From positions 10,271-74,270 of the forward strand of contig CAYPPK010000004.1 of NCBI GenBank assembly GCA_964412615.1: 64,000 bases of DNA, given 5' to 3'. Under the pieces are notes generated by a model that saw only the letters and a list, made by a program, of their open reading frames with translations, had not been told where the DNA came from and did no database searches. Made by a program: the position numbers and the translations under genes. Below, piece by piece: positions 49,263-57,985 of this stretch. Within the stretch, counting starts at the first letter, position 1; each line of letters opens with the position of its first letter. This DNA is from CAYPPK01 sp964412615 (GTDB lineage Bacteria; Patescibacteriota; Minisyncoccia; Sungbacterales; HO2-52-23).

Positions 49263-50833
49263 TATTTTTTCCTTAAAATTTTACCCGTTCTGGTTCCGGT
49301 GATTCTACCTTGACTCACCGCGATTTTACCATTAACTACCACCCATTCCAGCCCGGCCGGATAGCGGTAGGGATTTTGATAAGTAGCGCGGTCCTGCAGC
49401 AGGCGGGAATCAAAAATAACCAAATCAGCAAAATTTTTCTTAGCAATAATCCCCCTAGCTTCCAATCCCAAAGCTTGGGCGGGCAAGGAAGTTGCTTTTT
49501 TTATTGCTTCCGGCAGGGAAATATTTAATTTAGGCGCCATTCTTCCTATAAAGCGGGGAAAAGTTCCAAAAGAGCGCGGATGCATAAGATCTCCCGAATT
49601 TTGCGCTTCTTGCGAAATTCCCAAGCCGTCGGAAGAAATAATGGCATTTTCATTGCCCATTTCCAGTTCGGTATTTTTTAACGAAACGGTTTGTCCAATT
49701 ATAGTTACTCGTCCTTCATTGGCCCGCACAGTCGCAACCAGGGTTTCTTCCGGCGATAGTCCCCCCTCTTCAGCCAATTCTGCCAAGGTATGGCCGACAA
49801 TGCTTTTATTCTTAGCTGCCGTAATTAAAATTTTATCGTAATGCAAAGTATGTGTTTGCAGGGCTTGAATTATTTTTTTCCTTTCGGTCGGATCGTCTAT
49901 TCTGCGGAAAAGTTCGCTAAATCCGCCTTGGCGAGCCCATCCGGGTATTAAAAGATAAAGCAATGATCCAGTGGTCCGATAAGGCGACACGTCAAAATAA
50001 ATATTTAGGCCCGAAGCCCTGGCCCGGGTAATAAGTTCCAAGGCGCCGGCTAAAGCCGGCCACGCTTTCTTGCCAATGGCTTTGAAATGACTGATGACAA
50101 TAGTTAAGCCTGTTTCTCGGCCGATACGGATTGCTTCATTAACACTGGCCAAAATTTCCCTACCTTCGGAACGAAGGTGAATTTTTATTATTCTGTCAGT
50201 TCCGGAAAGATTTTTAGCAATTTCAATAATTTCTTCGGTAGAAGAAATGCGTTCATGTCCATAAGCCAAGCCAAGCGACAGCCCGAACGCTCCTTCGGCT
50301 GCTCCCTGACGCAAAAGCAATTTGATTTGTTCGCGCTCTTCCAGAGTTAAAATTCTGATTTCGTCTCCAATTACTCCTCGGCGCAGGGTTCCGTACCCTA
50401 TCAGAGTGCCAAAATTTATGCCCAAACTTAGATTTTCCAAAACAGGCAAATATTCAGCAACCGTCGCCCAGTCGGTATTAATTTCAGAAGGATCGGCCCA
50501 TTTACGAATGGCGCCAATAGCATCACGAGACGCAAGTGGAGCCAAAGAAGCCCCGCAATTTCCGCCGATGATGGTGGTAACCCCTTGCCTCAGCATGGAT
50601 TCCTGCAGAGGATATTTAAAAAGGGTTAGATGCGTATCAGAATGATTGGTAATATCAATAAATCCCGGGCTTACAATTTTTTCCGAAGCATTTATAGTGA
50701 AAGCCGCAGCCGCATTTTCCAGATTTCCCACGTCTGCGATGCGGTCGCCATTAATGCCTATATCCGCGAGTTTGGCCGGACTGCCCGTACCATCTATCAC
50801 CGTGCCGGATTTTATTAAAATATCATAGGCCAT
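49262..50833 (-). CDS. N-acyl-D-amino-acid deacylase-like amidohydrolase
   Basis: A 523-residue metal-dependent amidohydrolase: YDILIKSGTVIDGTGSPAKLADIGINGDRIADVG, then PGFIDITNHSDTHL (where most relatives have a HxH metal motif), QGVTTIIGGNCGASLAP, and FGLSLGLAYGHE. IVISHFKAIGKKAW, IISSDG..., HPRSFGTFPR and the C-terminal G.I..G..ADLVIFD complete the family. D-aminoacylases release D-amino acids. Its place directly before murD suggests recycling or editing of cell-wall D-amino acids (inference). The N-terminal metal motif deviates (TNHSD). Confidence 0.85.
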   Translation of the reverse strand: MAYDILIKSGTVIDGTGSPAKLADIGINGDRIADVGNLENAAAAFTINASEKIVSPGFIDITNHSDTHLTLFKYPLQESMLRQGVTTIIGGNCGASLAPLASRDAIGAIRKWADPSEINTDWATVAEYLPVLENLSLGINFGTLIGYGTLRRGVIGDEIRILTLEEREQIKLLLRQGAAEGAFGLSLGLAYGHERISSTEEIIEIAKNLSGTDRIIKIHLRSEGREILASVNEAIRIGRETGLTIVISHFKAIGKKAWPALAGALELITRARASGLNIYFDVSPYRTTGSLLYLLIPGWARQGGFSELFRRIDDPTERKKIIQALQTHTLHYDKILITAAKNKSIVGHTLAELAEEGGLSPEETLVATVRANEGRVTIIGQTVSLKNTELEMGNENAIISSDGLGISQEAQNSGDLMHPRSFGTFPRFIGRMAPKLNISLPEAIKKATSLPAQALGLEARGIIAKKNFADLVIFDSRLLQDRATYQNPYRYPAGLEWVVVNGKIAVSQGRITGTRTGKILRKK

Positions 50834-50890
50834 AGCTTAATATTAAGCTGATCAAAAAAGATTCGCAACAACCTCTTTTAAATTCTACTC

Positions 50891-50910
50891 ATATTTGCTA
50901 TAGCAAATAT
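50891..50910. promoter_or_regulatory. Perfect 20-bp palindrome, TGCTATAGCA core
   Basis: ATATTTGCTATAGCAAATAT is fully self-complementary. It lies between the amidohydrolase start (50833, minus) and the end of the PaaX-like gene, so it is in the promoter region of the amidohydrolase-murD run. The core recurs upstream of the PaaX-like gene at 51525-51534. Confidence 0.55.
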
Positions 50911-50925
50911 ACAGCGAATTTATTC

Positions 50926-51483
50926 TTAATATTTAAGAAGATCAAACTTCTTTTTTAAATGCAGCTCATTATCTATCTTTTCCACCAGAAGTTGTCTTAC
51001 ATATGGGCGTGCTTGATAAAATTCAATTAAAAACTCCATTTGATCCGAACAAGGAAACGGATGAACGAAAACGCTTTTTTGCAAATATAGAAATCCAAAT
51101 TGATTTAAATGTTCTCGCAGTGCGTCCCTTAGTTTTTTGAGATGCTCTGGCACGTCAAATATGACGACTCTCCATTTTCTATCCCATGTTTTTGGCTTGC
51201 AGATATTCATTTTATCAATTTTAAAACTAAGGGCTTTATGTTTCCCACCTACTGAAAGCACAAGCCTAATTGTACCATCTTTATTTGTTTTTTCTTCAAT
51301 TAATTTTGATTGATATAGTTTTTTAATTGATCTATGAAGTGCGTAGCGATCAATCCTTTGCCATTCCTTTCCGGTCATTTTTAATATGCGGAAATAGCGC
51401 CGGGGAGAACCAGAAAGTCCCAAAGCCAGTCCGGCATACAATAAAAGTAAAATTTTTTGCTGATTTGACCCTAACTTATTCAT
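50926..51483 (-). CDS. PaaX-like regulator with Cas2-like C-terminus
   Basis: A 185-residue protein. The N-terminal half is a winged helix (IDRYALHRSIKKLYQSKLIEEKTNKDGTIRLVLSVGGKHKAL). The C-terminal half (KWRVVIFDVPEHLKKLRDALREHLNQFGFLYLQKSVFVHPFPC...) has the ferredoxin-like fold of PaaX/Cas2. There is no CRISPR array or cas gene in the window, so the regulator reading is preferred. Palindromes with the TGCTATAGCA core flank the gene. The following mur genes could be its targets. Confidence 0.8.
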   Translation of the reverse strand: MNKLGSNQQKILLLLYAGLALGLSGSPRRYFRILKMTGKEWQRIDRYALHRSIKKLYQSKLIEEKTNKDGTIRLVLSVGGKHKALSFKIDKMNICKPKTWDRKWRVVIFDVPEHLKKLRDALREHLNQFGFLYLQKSVFVHPFPCSDQMEFLIEFYQARPYVRQLLVEKIDNELHLKKKFDLLKY

Positions 51484-51520
51484 CTTTATATTTTATAATA
51501 TTTTATATCAATTTGACGTA

Positions 51521-51540
51521 TAAATGCTATAGCAATTTTA
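51521..51540. promoter_or_regulatory. TGCTATAGCA palindrome upstream of PaaX-like gene
   Basis: TAAATGCTATAGCAATTTTA contains the same ten-base palindrome as the site at 50891-50910, about 40-50 bases before the PaaX-like ATG (51483, minus strand). This is a fitting position for autoregulation. Confidence 0.5.
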
Positions 51541-51585
51541 AGACAAATTTGTGGATATAGTGTAGTTTAGTTGTGCCTAATTCTT

Positions 51586-52662
51586 TTAGCGTCCGATTAA
51601 GGCTACGGCCATGCCGATGATGGCAGCTACCAAACTGATGACCCAAAAGCGCATGGTAACTTTATAGGGCGGCCAGCCCTTAGCTTCAAAGTGATGGTGA
51701 ATGGGGGCGATAAGAAAAATTTTTTTCCCGCGAATTTTTTTGGAAGCAAATTGGATAACATCCGAAGCAACTTCTGCCATTAAAACAAAACCGATGATTG
51801 GCAGGGCCATTACCGAGTCGGAAAGGAAAGCCACTACGGTAAGGGCGGTAGTAAGACCTAAAATTCCCGATTCTCCCATATAAAAACGCGCCGGCGGAAT
51901 ATTAAACCAAAGAAAGGCCAAAATAGTGCCCAAAATCACGGCGGCAAAGGCGGCTAAGTCAATTTGCCCGCGGAAAAAGGCAATGCCGGCATAGGCGGCA
52001 AAAACCGAGGCGAACACCCCGCCGGAAAGACCGTCAATTCCGTCTACAATACCGGAGGAAAACAAAAGAATCATGGTTCCGACAAAAAGCGGAATATACC
52101 ACCCGTTGATAAAAACATCTCCCAGCCCAGGCACATAGATGGTGTCCCAGCCGAGTTTATAATGAAACCACCAAGCACCAGCCAAAGCAATGAGAAAAAC
52201 CGCAAATAATCGGTGCCAAAATTTGATGCCGCCGGCGATATACGATCCTCCTTTGCCGATAGTTTGCACCAAATCATCAGCTAGACCCAGAAGCGAAGCA
52301 GCCAGCAAAGTAAAAAGCGGCAGCCAGGTTTGATTACGGGAAAGGAAATTAGCTTTGTCCCAAAACGCGCTATCAGTTATCTGGGCAATGACCCAGAGAA
52401 GCAATGCCAAACCAACTGTTGTGACCCAGATAAGCATGCCGCCCAGGCGCGGCACTTTGGTCTCGCGCTCTTTGTGCAAAGCGGCAAAAAGCGGCGTTTG
52501 GGAACCGTCCGGACTAAACTGACGCACGTTTTTGCGCCAAAGTTGGTATTTATATAAGTATTTGGTTAAAAGCGGAGTCCACAAAATCGCGACCGCGAAA
52601 GCAAAAGCTGATAAGCTAAAAATTTTTATTACGCTTGCTACATCATTAAATTCAGCTGCCAT
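51586..52662 (-). CDS. mraY: Phospho-N-acetylmuramoyl-pentapeptide transferase
   Basis: Makes lipid I at the membrane. From ATG 52662, about 358 residues with ten helices. It has KVPRLGGMLIW, LLGLADDLVQTIGKG (DD motif), IVDGIDGLSGGVF, FLWFNIPPARFYMGESGILGL and the His loop LIAPIHHHFEAKGWPPYKVTMRFW. An upstream ATG at 52701 would lie within the preceding gene; 52662 leaves an 11-base overlap with its stop, consistent with coupling. Confidence 0.95.
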   Translation of the reverse strand: MAAEFNDVASVIKIFSLSAFAFAVAILWTPLLTKYLYKYQLWRKNVRQFSPDGSQTPLFAALHKERETKVPRLGGMLIWVTTVGLALLLWVIAQITDSAFWDKANFLSRNQTWLPLFTLLAASLLGLADDLVQTIGKGGSYIAGGIKFWHRLFAVFLIALAGAWWFHYKLGWDTIYVPGLGDVFINGWYIPLFVGTMILLFSSGIVDGIDGLSGGVFASVFAAYAGIAFFRGQIDLAAFAAVILGTILAFLWFNIPPARFYMGESGILGLTTALTVVAFLSDSVMALPIIGFVLMAEVASDVIQFASKKIRGKKIFLIAPIHHHFEAKGWPPYKVTMRFWVISLVAAIIGMAVALIGR

Positions 52663-53566
52663 AATTTTCCAACCATTGAATAATTTTTCTGCCGTCGGCA
52701 AATCTGTCTTCTGATCCTAATATTACTATAACCGCAACTTCTCCGGTTTTTAAAGGGTAAAGCATCAACAGTGTTCCCTTGGCATTATCAGTAAAGCCGG
52801 TCTTTCCGCCCAAAATGGCAGGAAATTCTTTAAGCAATTCATTAGTACTTTGGGCAGTATAAATCGTGCCCTGCAGGGAAATAACTTCTTGGACAGTTTG
52901 CCGAGAGAGTTCCCAAATGTTTGGTTGCCTGACCCAAATAAATTCGGCGAGACGAGCCAAATCTTGGGCAGAAGTGCGATGTCCTTCCGCGTCCAAACCA
53001 GTTGGATTAGTAAACTGCGAGTCTTCCATGCCGATGGCTTGAGCTTGAATATTCATGACCTCCAAAAAAAGTTCTTGCTGCTCGGCCGGGTCCCTTCCTC
53101 CTAATTTTGCTCCCATCTCTTCGGCCAGAGCCATGGCTGCATCATTGGAAGAACTTAGCAAAGCCAGAGGTATAATCTGAGCAAGTAAAAAACTCTCCCC
53201 CTCTTTGGCTGAACTTTGTTTTTCGCCAACCAATTTGGCGGTTTTAGAAATAGTTAAAACAGCATTCTGGCTGAGATTTTTTTGGGCAAGCAACACCGTC
53301 AATAATTTAGTTAAACTGGCCGGCGGCAAGGGCTTCCATTCTCTACGCTTAAGCAAAGGCTGCCCTCTACCAATAATTTTAACTAAAAATGCCTGAGCGC
53401 TAAGTTCCGGCTCCAATTCCCTTGGCAAAACTTGGGCGGTCACTAAACCCGCCTTAGGGTTGCTAGCTCCTGTGCTGCTTTTTTCTTGATTCTGTAAAGA
53501 AATGAGAGCCAAGATACTGGCAAAAAGCAATGCCAAGAGAGAAATTAAGCGAGAGGAAGAATTCAT
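52652..53566 (-). CDS. D-alanyl-D-alanine carboxypeptidase (S11)
   Basis: A penicillin-binding-type serine peptidase of about 304 residues with an N-terminal signal anchor (SRLISLLALLFASILALISL). The three motifs are present: PASLTKLLTVL (SxxK), ALLSSSNDAAMALAEEMG (SxN) and LGGKTGFTDNAKGTLL (KTG). It trims the terminal D-Ala of stem peptides outside the cell. It lies directly upstream of mraY on the same strand. Confidence 0.93.
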   Translation of the reverse strand: MNSSSRLISLLALLFASILALISLQNQEKSSTGASNPKAGLVTAQVLPRELEPELSAQAFLVKIIGRGQPLLKRREWKPLPPASLTKLLTVLLAQKNLSQNAVLTISKTAKLVGEKQSSAKEGESFLLAQIIPLALLSSSNDAAMALAEEMGAKLGGRDPAEQQELFLEVMNIQAQAIGMEDSQFTNPTGLDAEGHRTSAQDLARLAEFIWVRQPNIWELSRQTVQEVISLQGTIYTAQSTNELLKEFPAILGGKTGFTDNAKGTLLMLYPLKTGEVAVIVILGSEDRFADGRKIIQWLENYGS

Positions 53567-53664
53567 CCCATACATAATTTTGTGCCGGCTTTCTCCGACA
53601 GCAGAGTGGTTATAAAGATTTGATACAAAATTGCTTGCATATCATCCAAGATTATGTGTGGGAT

Positions 53665-54192
53665 TCATTGTTCAGTTGGCAATTCAATTTTTTGTTCCTT
53701 AAATTCCTTGAATCCCGGCAGCTCTTCGCTGGAACCCAGTCCCAGGTGCCGCAGAAAATCAAAACTTACCCGATATAAATAGGAGCGAGCGTCTTTAGGA
53801 TTTTCAATTCGCTCTATAAGACCCCGCAAGGTCAAATTGCGCAGCGTAAAAGAAGAATTTACGCCTCGCACATATTCTATATCCATTCGGGTAAGAGGAC
53901 CTTTGTAAGCAATTACGGCGAGTGTTTCCAGGGCCGCTCGGGAAAGCTCTTCACTGAAATCGCTTTTTACCAGTTCCTCAATCAAAGCGGCGTTGGCTGG
54001 GTTTGACCCCAACTGCCATTCTCCGTCTTTTTCCATTAAAACCAATCCCCGATTTTTATATTCTTCTTTCAGCTCAGCAAGCGATGCCAACACCTCTTCT
54101 TTGCTAGCTTTCGCGCCTTTGGCCAATTTATCAATACTGATCGGATCCCCGTAGGCGAATAAAATTGCTTCTATTGCTGATTTTAAATTCAT
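53665..54192 (-). CDS. scpB: Segregation and condensation protein B
   Basis: A 175-residue protein with two winged-helix units: LKSAIEAILFAYGDPISIDKLAKG, WQLGSNPANAALIEELVKSDFSEELSRAALETLAVIAYKGPLTRMDIEYVRGVNSSFTLRNLTLRGLIER and KDARSYLYRVSFDFLRHLGLGSSEELP. The LSraalEtLAiIAYkqPvtr.di..iRGv motif is diagnostic. It pairs with ScpA in the SMC complex for chromosome compaction. It follows scpA by two bases. Confidence 0.95.
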   Translation of the reverse strand: MNLKSAIEAILFAYGDPISIDKLAKGAKASKEEVLASLAELKEEYKNRGLVLMEKDGEWQLGSNPANAALIEELVKSDFSEELSRAALETLAVIAYKGPLTRMDIEYVRGVNSSFTLRNLTLRGLIERIENPKDARSYLYRVSFDFLRHLGLGSSEELPGFKEFKEQKIELPTEQ

Positions 54193-54194
54193 AA

Positions 54195-54896
54195 CTATAA
54201 TTTTTTGATTTTAATATCCGAAAAAAGCTTTTCTTGATCCAAATCCACGAATTTTTGTTTGGCAAGTTCCAGAATGGCCAAAAAGCTAACTATAACTTCC
54301 ACTTTCTCTTTAGCTCCTTTTACTAGATCGGAGAAGACGCGTTCCAACGTGTCTGATAAAAATGACCGTATATGCGATACTTTTTCTTCCAGCGAAATAA
54401 TTTTTTTAATTTTTTCCTCCGCCAGCTTTTCCAATTTAGGCAAAGAAGCAAGGAAGAAAGTAAAGGCTTGTTTAAGCATCCCGGGAACTAATTTAGGCGG
54501 CGGATAAAATACCGGTTCCCTGCCCGCAAAAGATTCTCTGGTAAAAATATATTTGCCGGCTCCGGCCAGCATTTTAATTTCGCGGCTTAAGTCGCGAATC
54601 CGTTGATATTCGGCCAGACGCTTTTCCAATTCTTCTATGGATCCTTCCTCTTCCTCATTGAGAGGCAAAGAAGGCAGGAGAGCTCTGGATTTAATCAAGA
54701 TAAGCTGGGCCGCTACTACCAGGAATTCCCCCAATTCTACCGGATCAACTGCTTCTAGGCTTTTAATATAAATAAGATATTCGTCGGTTAGCTTTGCCAA
54801 AGAAACCTCGGTAACAGAAAGTTTTTCTCTTTCTATCAAATCCAGCAAAACTTCCAAGGGGCCCTCAAACTTTTCCTGTCGTACTTGAAAAGCCAT
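54195..54896 (-). CDS. scpA: Segregation and condensation protein A
   Basis: A 233-residue kleisin: FQVRQEKFEGPLEVLLDLIEREKLSVTEVSLAKLTDEYLIYI at the N-terminus, EFLVVAAQLILIKSRALLP, and a C-terminal winged helix (VIVSFLAILELAKQKFVDLDQEKLFSDIKI). It bridges SMC heads with ScpB. Its ATG is three bases after the aspS stop, so aspS-scpA-scpB are probably one transcript. Confidence 0.95.
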   Translation of the reverse strand: MAFQVRQEKFEGPLEVLLDLIEREKLSVTEVSLAKLTDEYLIYIKSLEAVDPVELGEFLVVAAQLILIKSRALLPSLPLNEEEEGSIEELEKRLAEYQRIRDLSREIKMLAGAGKYIFTRESFAGREPVFYPPPKLVPGMLKQAFTFFLASLPKLEKLAEEKIKKIISLEEKVSHIRSFLSDTLERVFSDLVKGAKEKVEVIVSFLAILELAKQKFVDLDQEKLFSDIKIKKL

Positions 54897-54899
54897 GGA

Positions 54900-56294
54900 T
54901 TACTGTTTTCTCACCTGTATCTGCAACTCTTTAAGCTGTTTTTCCGCCAGTTCGGCTGGTGCTTCCATTAAAGGATCTCTGGCGTCGCCGGTTTTAGGGA
55001 AAGCAATGACTTCCCGAATATTGGGTTCTCCGGCGAGCAAAGTTACAAAACGGTCAAGCCCCCAAGCAATACCGCCATGCGGGGGCGCGCCAAAAGATAA
55101 AGCGTCCAGCAGGTGCCCGAAATTTTTCTCCCTTTCCTCTTTTCCAATGCCAATAATTTCCAAAACCGCGTCCAAAGCTTCCGGGCGATGATTTCTAATG
55201 CTGCCGCCGGCAATTTCAAACCCGTTTAGGGTTAAGTCGTATTGCGCGGCTTTAATTTCAGAAATATTTTTCTTCTGCAGAAGGGAATCCAAATATTCCG
55301 GCTTGGGCGCGGAAAAGGGATTATGAGTGAAAGTCCATTTGTCTTCTTTGTCCTTTTCAAAAAAAGGAAAATCCAGCACCCAGGCAAAGGCCAGAAGATC
55401 CGGATCATTTTTATCAGTGCGCAAATCCGGCCGATCGCTGCCGTATTTTTCTATCGCTTCTTGATAAGGAAGGCGCGGAAAGGGCATAGCTTGAATTTTT
55501 TTATGAGGCGCCACCGTTTTGATTAATTCAATTGCTAACTCCTCGTTAAGCGCGATAACATCTTCTTCACCGATAAAGCTTATTTCCATATCCAGCTGGG
55601 TAAATTCCGGCTGGCGGTCCCCTCTGGTATCTTCATCGCGGAAACAGCGGGCAAGTTGAAAATATCGCTCCATGCCGGCAACCATGAGTAATTGCTTATA
55701 TTGCTGCGGTGATTGGGGCAGGGCAAAAAACTTGCCAGGATAAAGCCGGGAGGGAACAACATAGTCGCGGGCCCCCTCCGGGGTGGATTTGGTCAGGATG
55801 GGAGTTTCTATTTCAATAAAATCTTTTTCATGCAAAAATTTACGCATGAAAAAAGAAACTGCATCGCGCAAGATAAAATTTTTCTGCAGCTGGGCTCGGC
55901 GCAAATCCAGATAGCGATATTTTAAACGCAATTCCTCTTCTATCTCATGTCCGGCTGTTTGCAGCGGAAAGGGCGGGTTTTTTGCTTCATTTAAAATTTC
56001 CAAGACGGTTGCTTCTATTTCAATATGGCCGGTCGGCACTTCAGGATTTTCCATGCCCCGGGGACGCTCTTTCACCAATCCGGTAAGTTTGACCACCCAC
56101 TCATCGCGGAGTTTTTCGGCACCTTCAATATGCTTGCCGTCTTTGGGGCTAAAAACTACCTGTACAAGTCCCCACCGGTCTCTTAAATCAATAAAAATAA
56201 GCTTCCCGTGGTCGCGACGGGAATGCACCCAGCCCATCAGAATTACCTCCTGGCCGATTTTATTTACCGTATCTTTAGTCAGAATCCGCGCCAT
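54900..56294 (-). CDS. aspS: Aspartyl-tRNA synthetase lacking the GAD insertion
   Basis: A 464-residue class II synthetase. An OB-fold anticodon domain (about 1-105, GWVHSRRDHGKLIFIDLRDRWGLVQVVF) is followed by motif 2 and motif 3 of the catalytic domain (ARCFRDEDTRGDRQPEFTQLDMEISF; GIAWGLDRFVTLLAG). After YGSDRPDLR the sequence goes within about 12 residues to FAWVLDFPFFE. Ordinary bacterial AspRS carry a GAD domain of about 100-120 residues there. Bacterial motifs are otherwise kept, so this is a compact bacterial-type enzyme, not an archaeal one. Confidence 0.93.
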   Translation of the reverse strand: MARILTKDTVNKIGQEVILMGWVHSRRDHGKLIFIDLRDRWGLVQVVFSPKDGKHIEGAEKLRDEWVVKLTGLVKERPRGMENPEVPTGHIEIEATVLEILNEAKNPPFPLQTAGHEIEEELRLKYRYLDLRRAQLQKNFILRDAVSFFMRKFLHEKDFIEIETPILTKSTPEGARDYVVPSRLYPGKFFALPQSPQQYKQLLMVAGMERYFQLARCFRDEDTRGDRQPEFTQLDMEISFIGEEDVIALNEELAIELIKTVAPHKKIQAMPFPRLPYQEAIEKYGSDRPDLRTDKNDPDLLAFAWVLDFPFFEKDKEDKWTFTHNPFSAPKPEYLDSLLQKKNISEIKAAQYDLTLNGFEIAGGSIRNHRPEALDAVLEIIGIGKEEREKNFGHLLDALSFGAPPHGGIAWGLDRFVTLLAGEPNIREVIAFPKTGDARDPLMEAPAELAEKQLKELQIQVRKQ

Positions 56295-56338
56295 AATTAA
56301 CCTAATTATTCTAATCGTTCTAATTATTTAATCAATAC

Positions 56339-57925
56339 TCATTTTTTGACAGGCAGTTCAACGATGAAAGTACTTCCCTTCCCCAGACCACTTGATTCTG
56401 CCCAAACTTTGCCCCCGTGATCTTTCACTACTCGCTTAACAAAATAAAGCCCCAGGCCCATGCCATTGGGATCAAGTTTTTGGGCTTCAGTAGTGCGGAT
56501 AAATTTAGTAAAAATCCTGCTTATATCTTCAGGGCGCAAGCCCATGCCATCATCGGTTACGATCAGACGAACTTTATTCCCCTCTCCGTCTTTAAGACTT
56601 ACCGATATTTTTTTGGCTGAATATTTCATGGCATTGTCCACCAAATTCACAACTACTTCCCGTATTTTATCCGGATCTAAATAAAGATAAATTTCTTTTT
56701 CCGGCTGCCCTTGGAAAATTAGTTCTTTATTCCTTTTTTGCGCCACCAGCTGAAATTCCGTCATTATTTTCTGCACCAGACTGCTAAATTCTACTTTTAC
56801 AAAATCATAATGTATTTTGCCGGATTCTATGCGGGATAAGTTCAGCAAATCGTTTATCAATTTTACCAGTTGGTCGGTGGCAAACATTACTTTTCCCAAG
56901 GCATCTTTACCGGCATCTGCCACTGCTCCGAATGATCCTTCCAGGAAGAGCGATACATAGCCCTTGATCACGGTTAAAGGGGCTCGCAGTTGGTGGGAGG
57001 AAATAGAGATAAATTCGGATTTAGCCTCATCCAATTTTTTCAGCTCCTCATTGCTTATTTGCAGCTGCTTGGCTAATTGGGCAATCTGTTCTCGGCTGCG
57101 CACTTCTTTGGTAACGGCCAGAATCAGCAAAGTTCCCAATACCGAAGTTGCCAGAAACAAAGCGCCATTAAATATCAAATCTCCTTGGTTTTGGGAGAGC
57201 AGCAGGCGAATAAAGAGCACAAAGATCAAGGCGTAAGTGAAGAGTTCGGTTGCAATAACCTTAATATCTAGAAGCTGGTGGCGGACTATGCCGTAAGTAA
57301 GGATGGCCGCCCAGATAGCGGCTCCCACCGGGCCTGCCCAGAGATATTCAAACCAGTTGAAAAGAGGTAATACTACGTTAGTGCTTCCGGCAAGAATAAG
57401 GCCGAATAAGGTTCCGGCCGTTATGAATATAAATTCTGTTCTTCGTTGTTTATCTTTGGAAAGACCATGATACATGGTTAGAAATCCGGCCAGAAAAATA
57501 AGGTCAAAATAAATATCAAAGACTAGTCTTGCACTGCCATACACAAAACCCTTGAAGCCATTTTCAACCATAACCCCTGCTAAAAATAAGGGGGTAAAGA
57601 GGTAAACATACGATACGAGGACAACGGATAAAAAAAGAAGAACAAACACCCATCTCTGGATTTTTCTTTTGGTAAAGACAACGCTAAAATAGTAGAAAAG
57701 AACTGGTATGATACTACCGGATACATAGACCATTCTGCTCCAGAAATCGAGAAATCTGAGGGAGGTAGAGAGATACAACATTCCCAGAGTGAACGACCAT
57801 ATTCCAACCGAAAAGACAAATAGACTGAAATAAATATGCTCGCGTGATCGCCTGTACATGACGATAGAGAGCCAAATCAAAACTACGGTAATTGAGAGAA
57901 GAAGTATAATCCGGTAATCAACCAT
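56339..57925 (-). CDS. Membrane sensor histidine kinase (7TM N-terminus)
   Basis: A 528-residue kinase. Seven to eight N-terminal helices (about 4-280, 7TMR-HisK_N type) are followed by a coiled linker and HisKA with ISISSHQLRAPLTVIKGYVSLF (phospho-His). HATPase_c has LVDNAMKYS (N box), TDDGMGLRPEDI (G1), GMGLGLYFVKRVVKDHGG (G2) and GSTFIVELP. No response regulator gene is adjacent, so its partner is elsewhere. There is no periplasmic sensor domain, which suggests sensing within the membrane. Confidence 0.93.
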   Translation of the reverse strand: MVDYRIILLLSITVVLIWLSIVMYRRSREHIYFSLFVFSVGIWSFTLGMLYLSTSLRFLDFWSRMVYVSGSIIPVLFYYFSVVFTKRKIQRWVFVLLFLSVVLVSYVYLFTPLFLAGVMVENGFKGFVYGSARLVFDIYFDLIFLAGFLTMYHGLSKDKQRRTEFIFITAGTLFGLILAGSTNVVLPLFNWFEYLWAGPVGAAIWAAILTYGIVRHQLLDIKVIATELFTYALIFVLFIRLLLSQNQGDLIFNGALFLATSVLGTLLILAVTKEVRSREQIAQLAKQLQISNEELKKLDEAKSEFISISSHQLRAPLTVIKGYVSLFLEGSFGAVADAGKDALGKVMFATDQLVKLINDLLNLSRIESGKIHYDFVKVEFSSLVQKIMTEFQLVAQKRNKELIFQGQPEKEIYLYLDPDKIREVVVNLVDNAMKYSAKKISVSLKDGEGNKVRLIVTDDGMGLRPEDISRIFTKFIRTTEAQKLDPNGMGLGLYFVKRVVKDHGGKVWAESSGLGKGSTFIVELPVKK

Positions 57926-57955
57926 AAGTTAAATATAACAGATAGCAGACATAAA

Positions 57956-57978
57956 AAAAGACCCTCAAGGGGTCTTTT
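57956..57978 (-). terminator. Rho-independent terminator
   Basis: AAAAGACCC/GGGTCTTTT stem (57956-57964 with 57970-57978), followed on the minus strand by a run of T. It ends the unrecognised gene at 57986-58678, just before the kinase start. Confidence 0.8.
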
Positions 57979-57985
57979 GTGCAAT

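Noticed and set aside
50926..51483. CRISPR-associated Cas2
   Set aside because: The C-terminal fold is Cas2-like, but an N-terminal winged helix is present and there is no repeat array and no other cas gene; PaaX-type regulator fits better.
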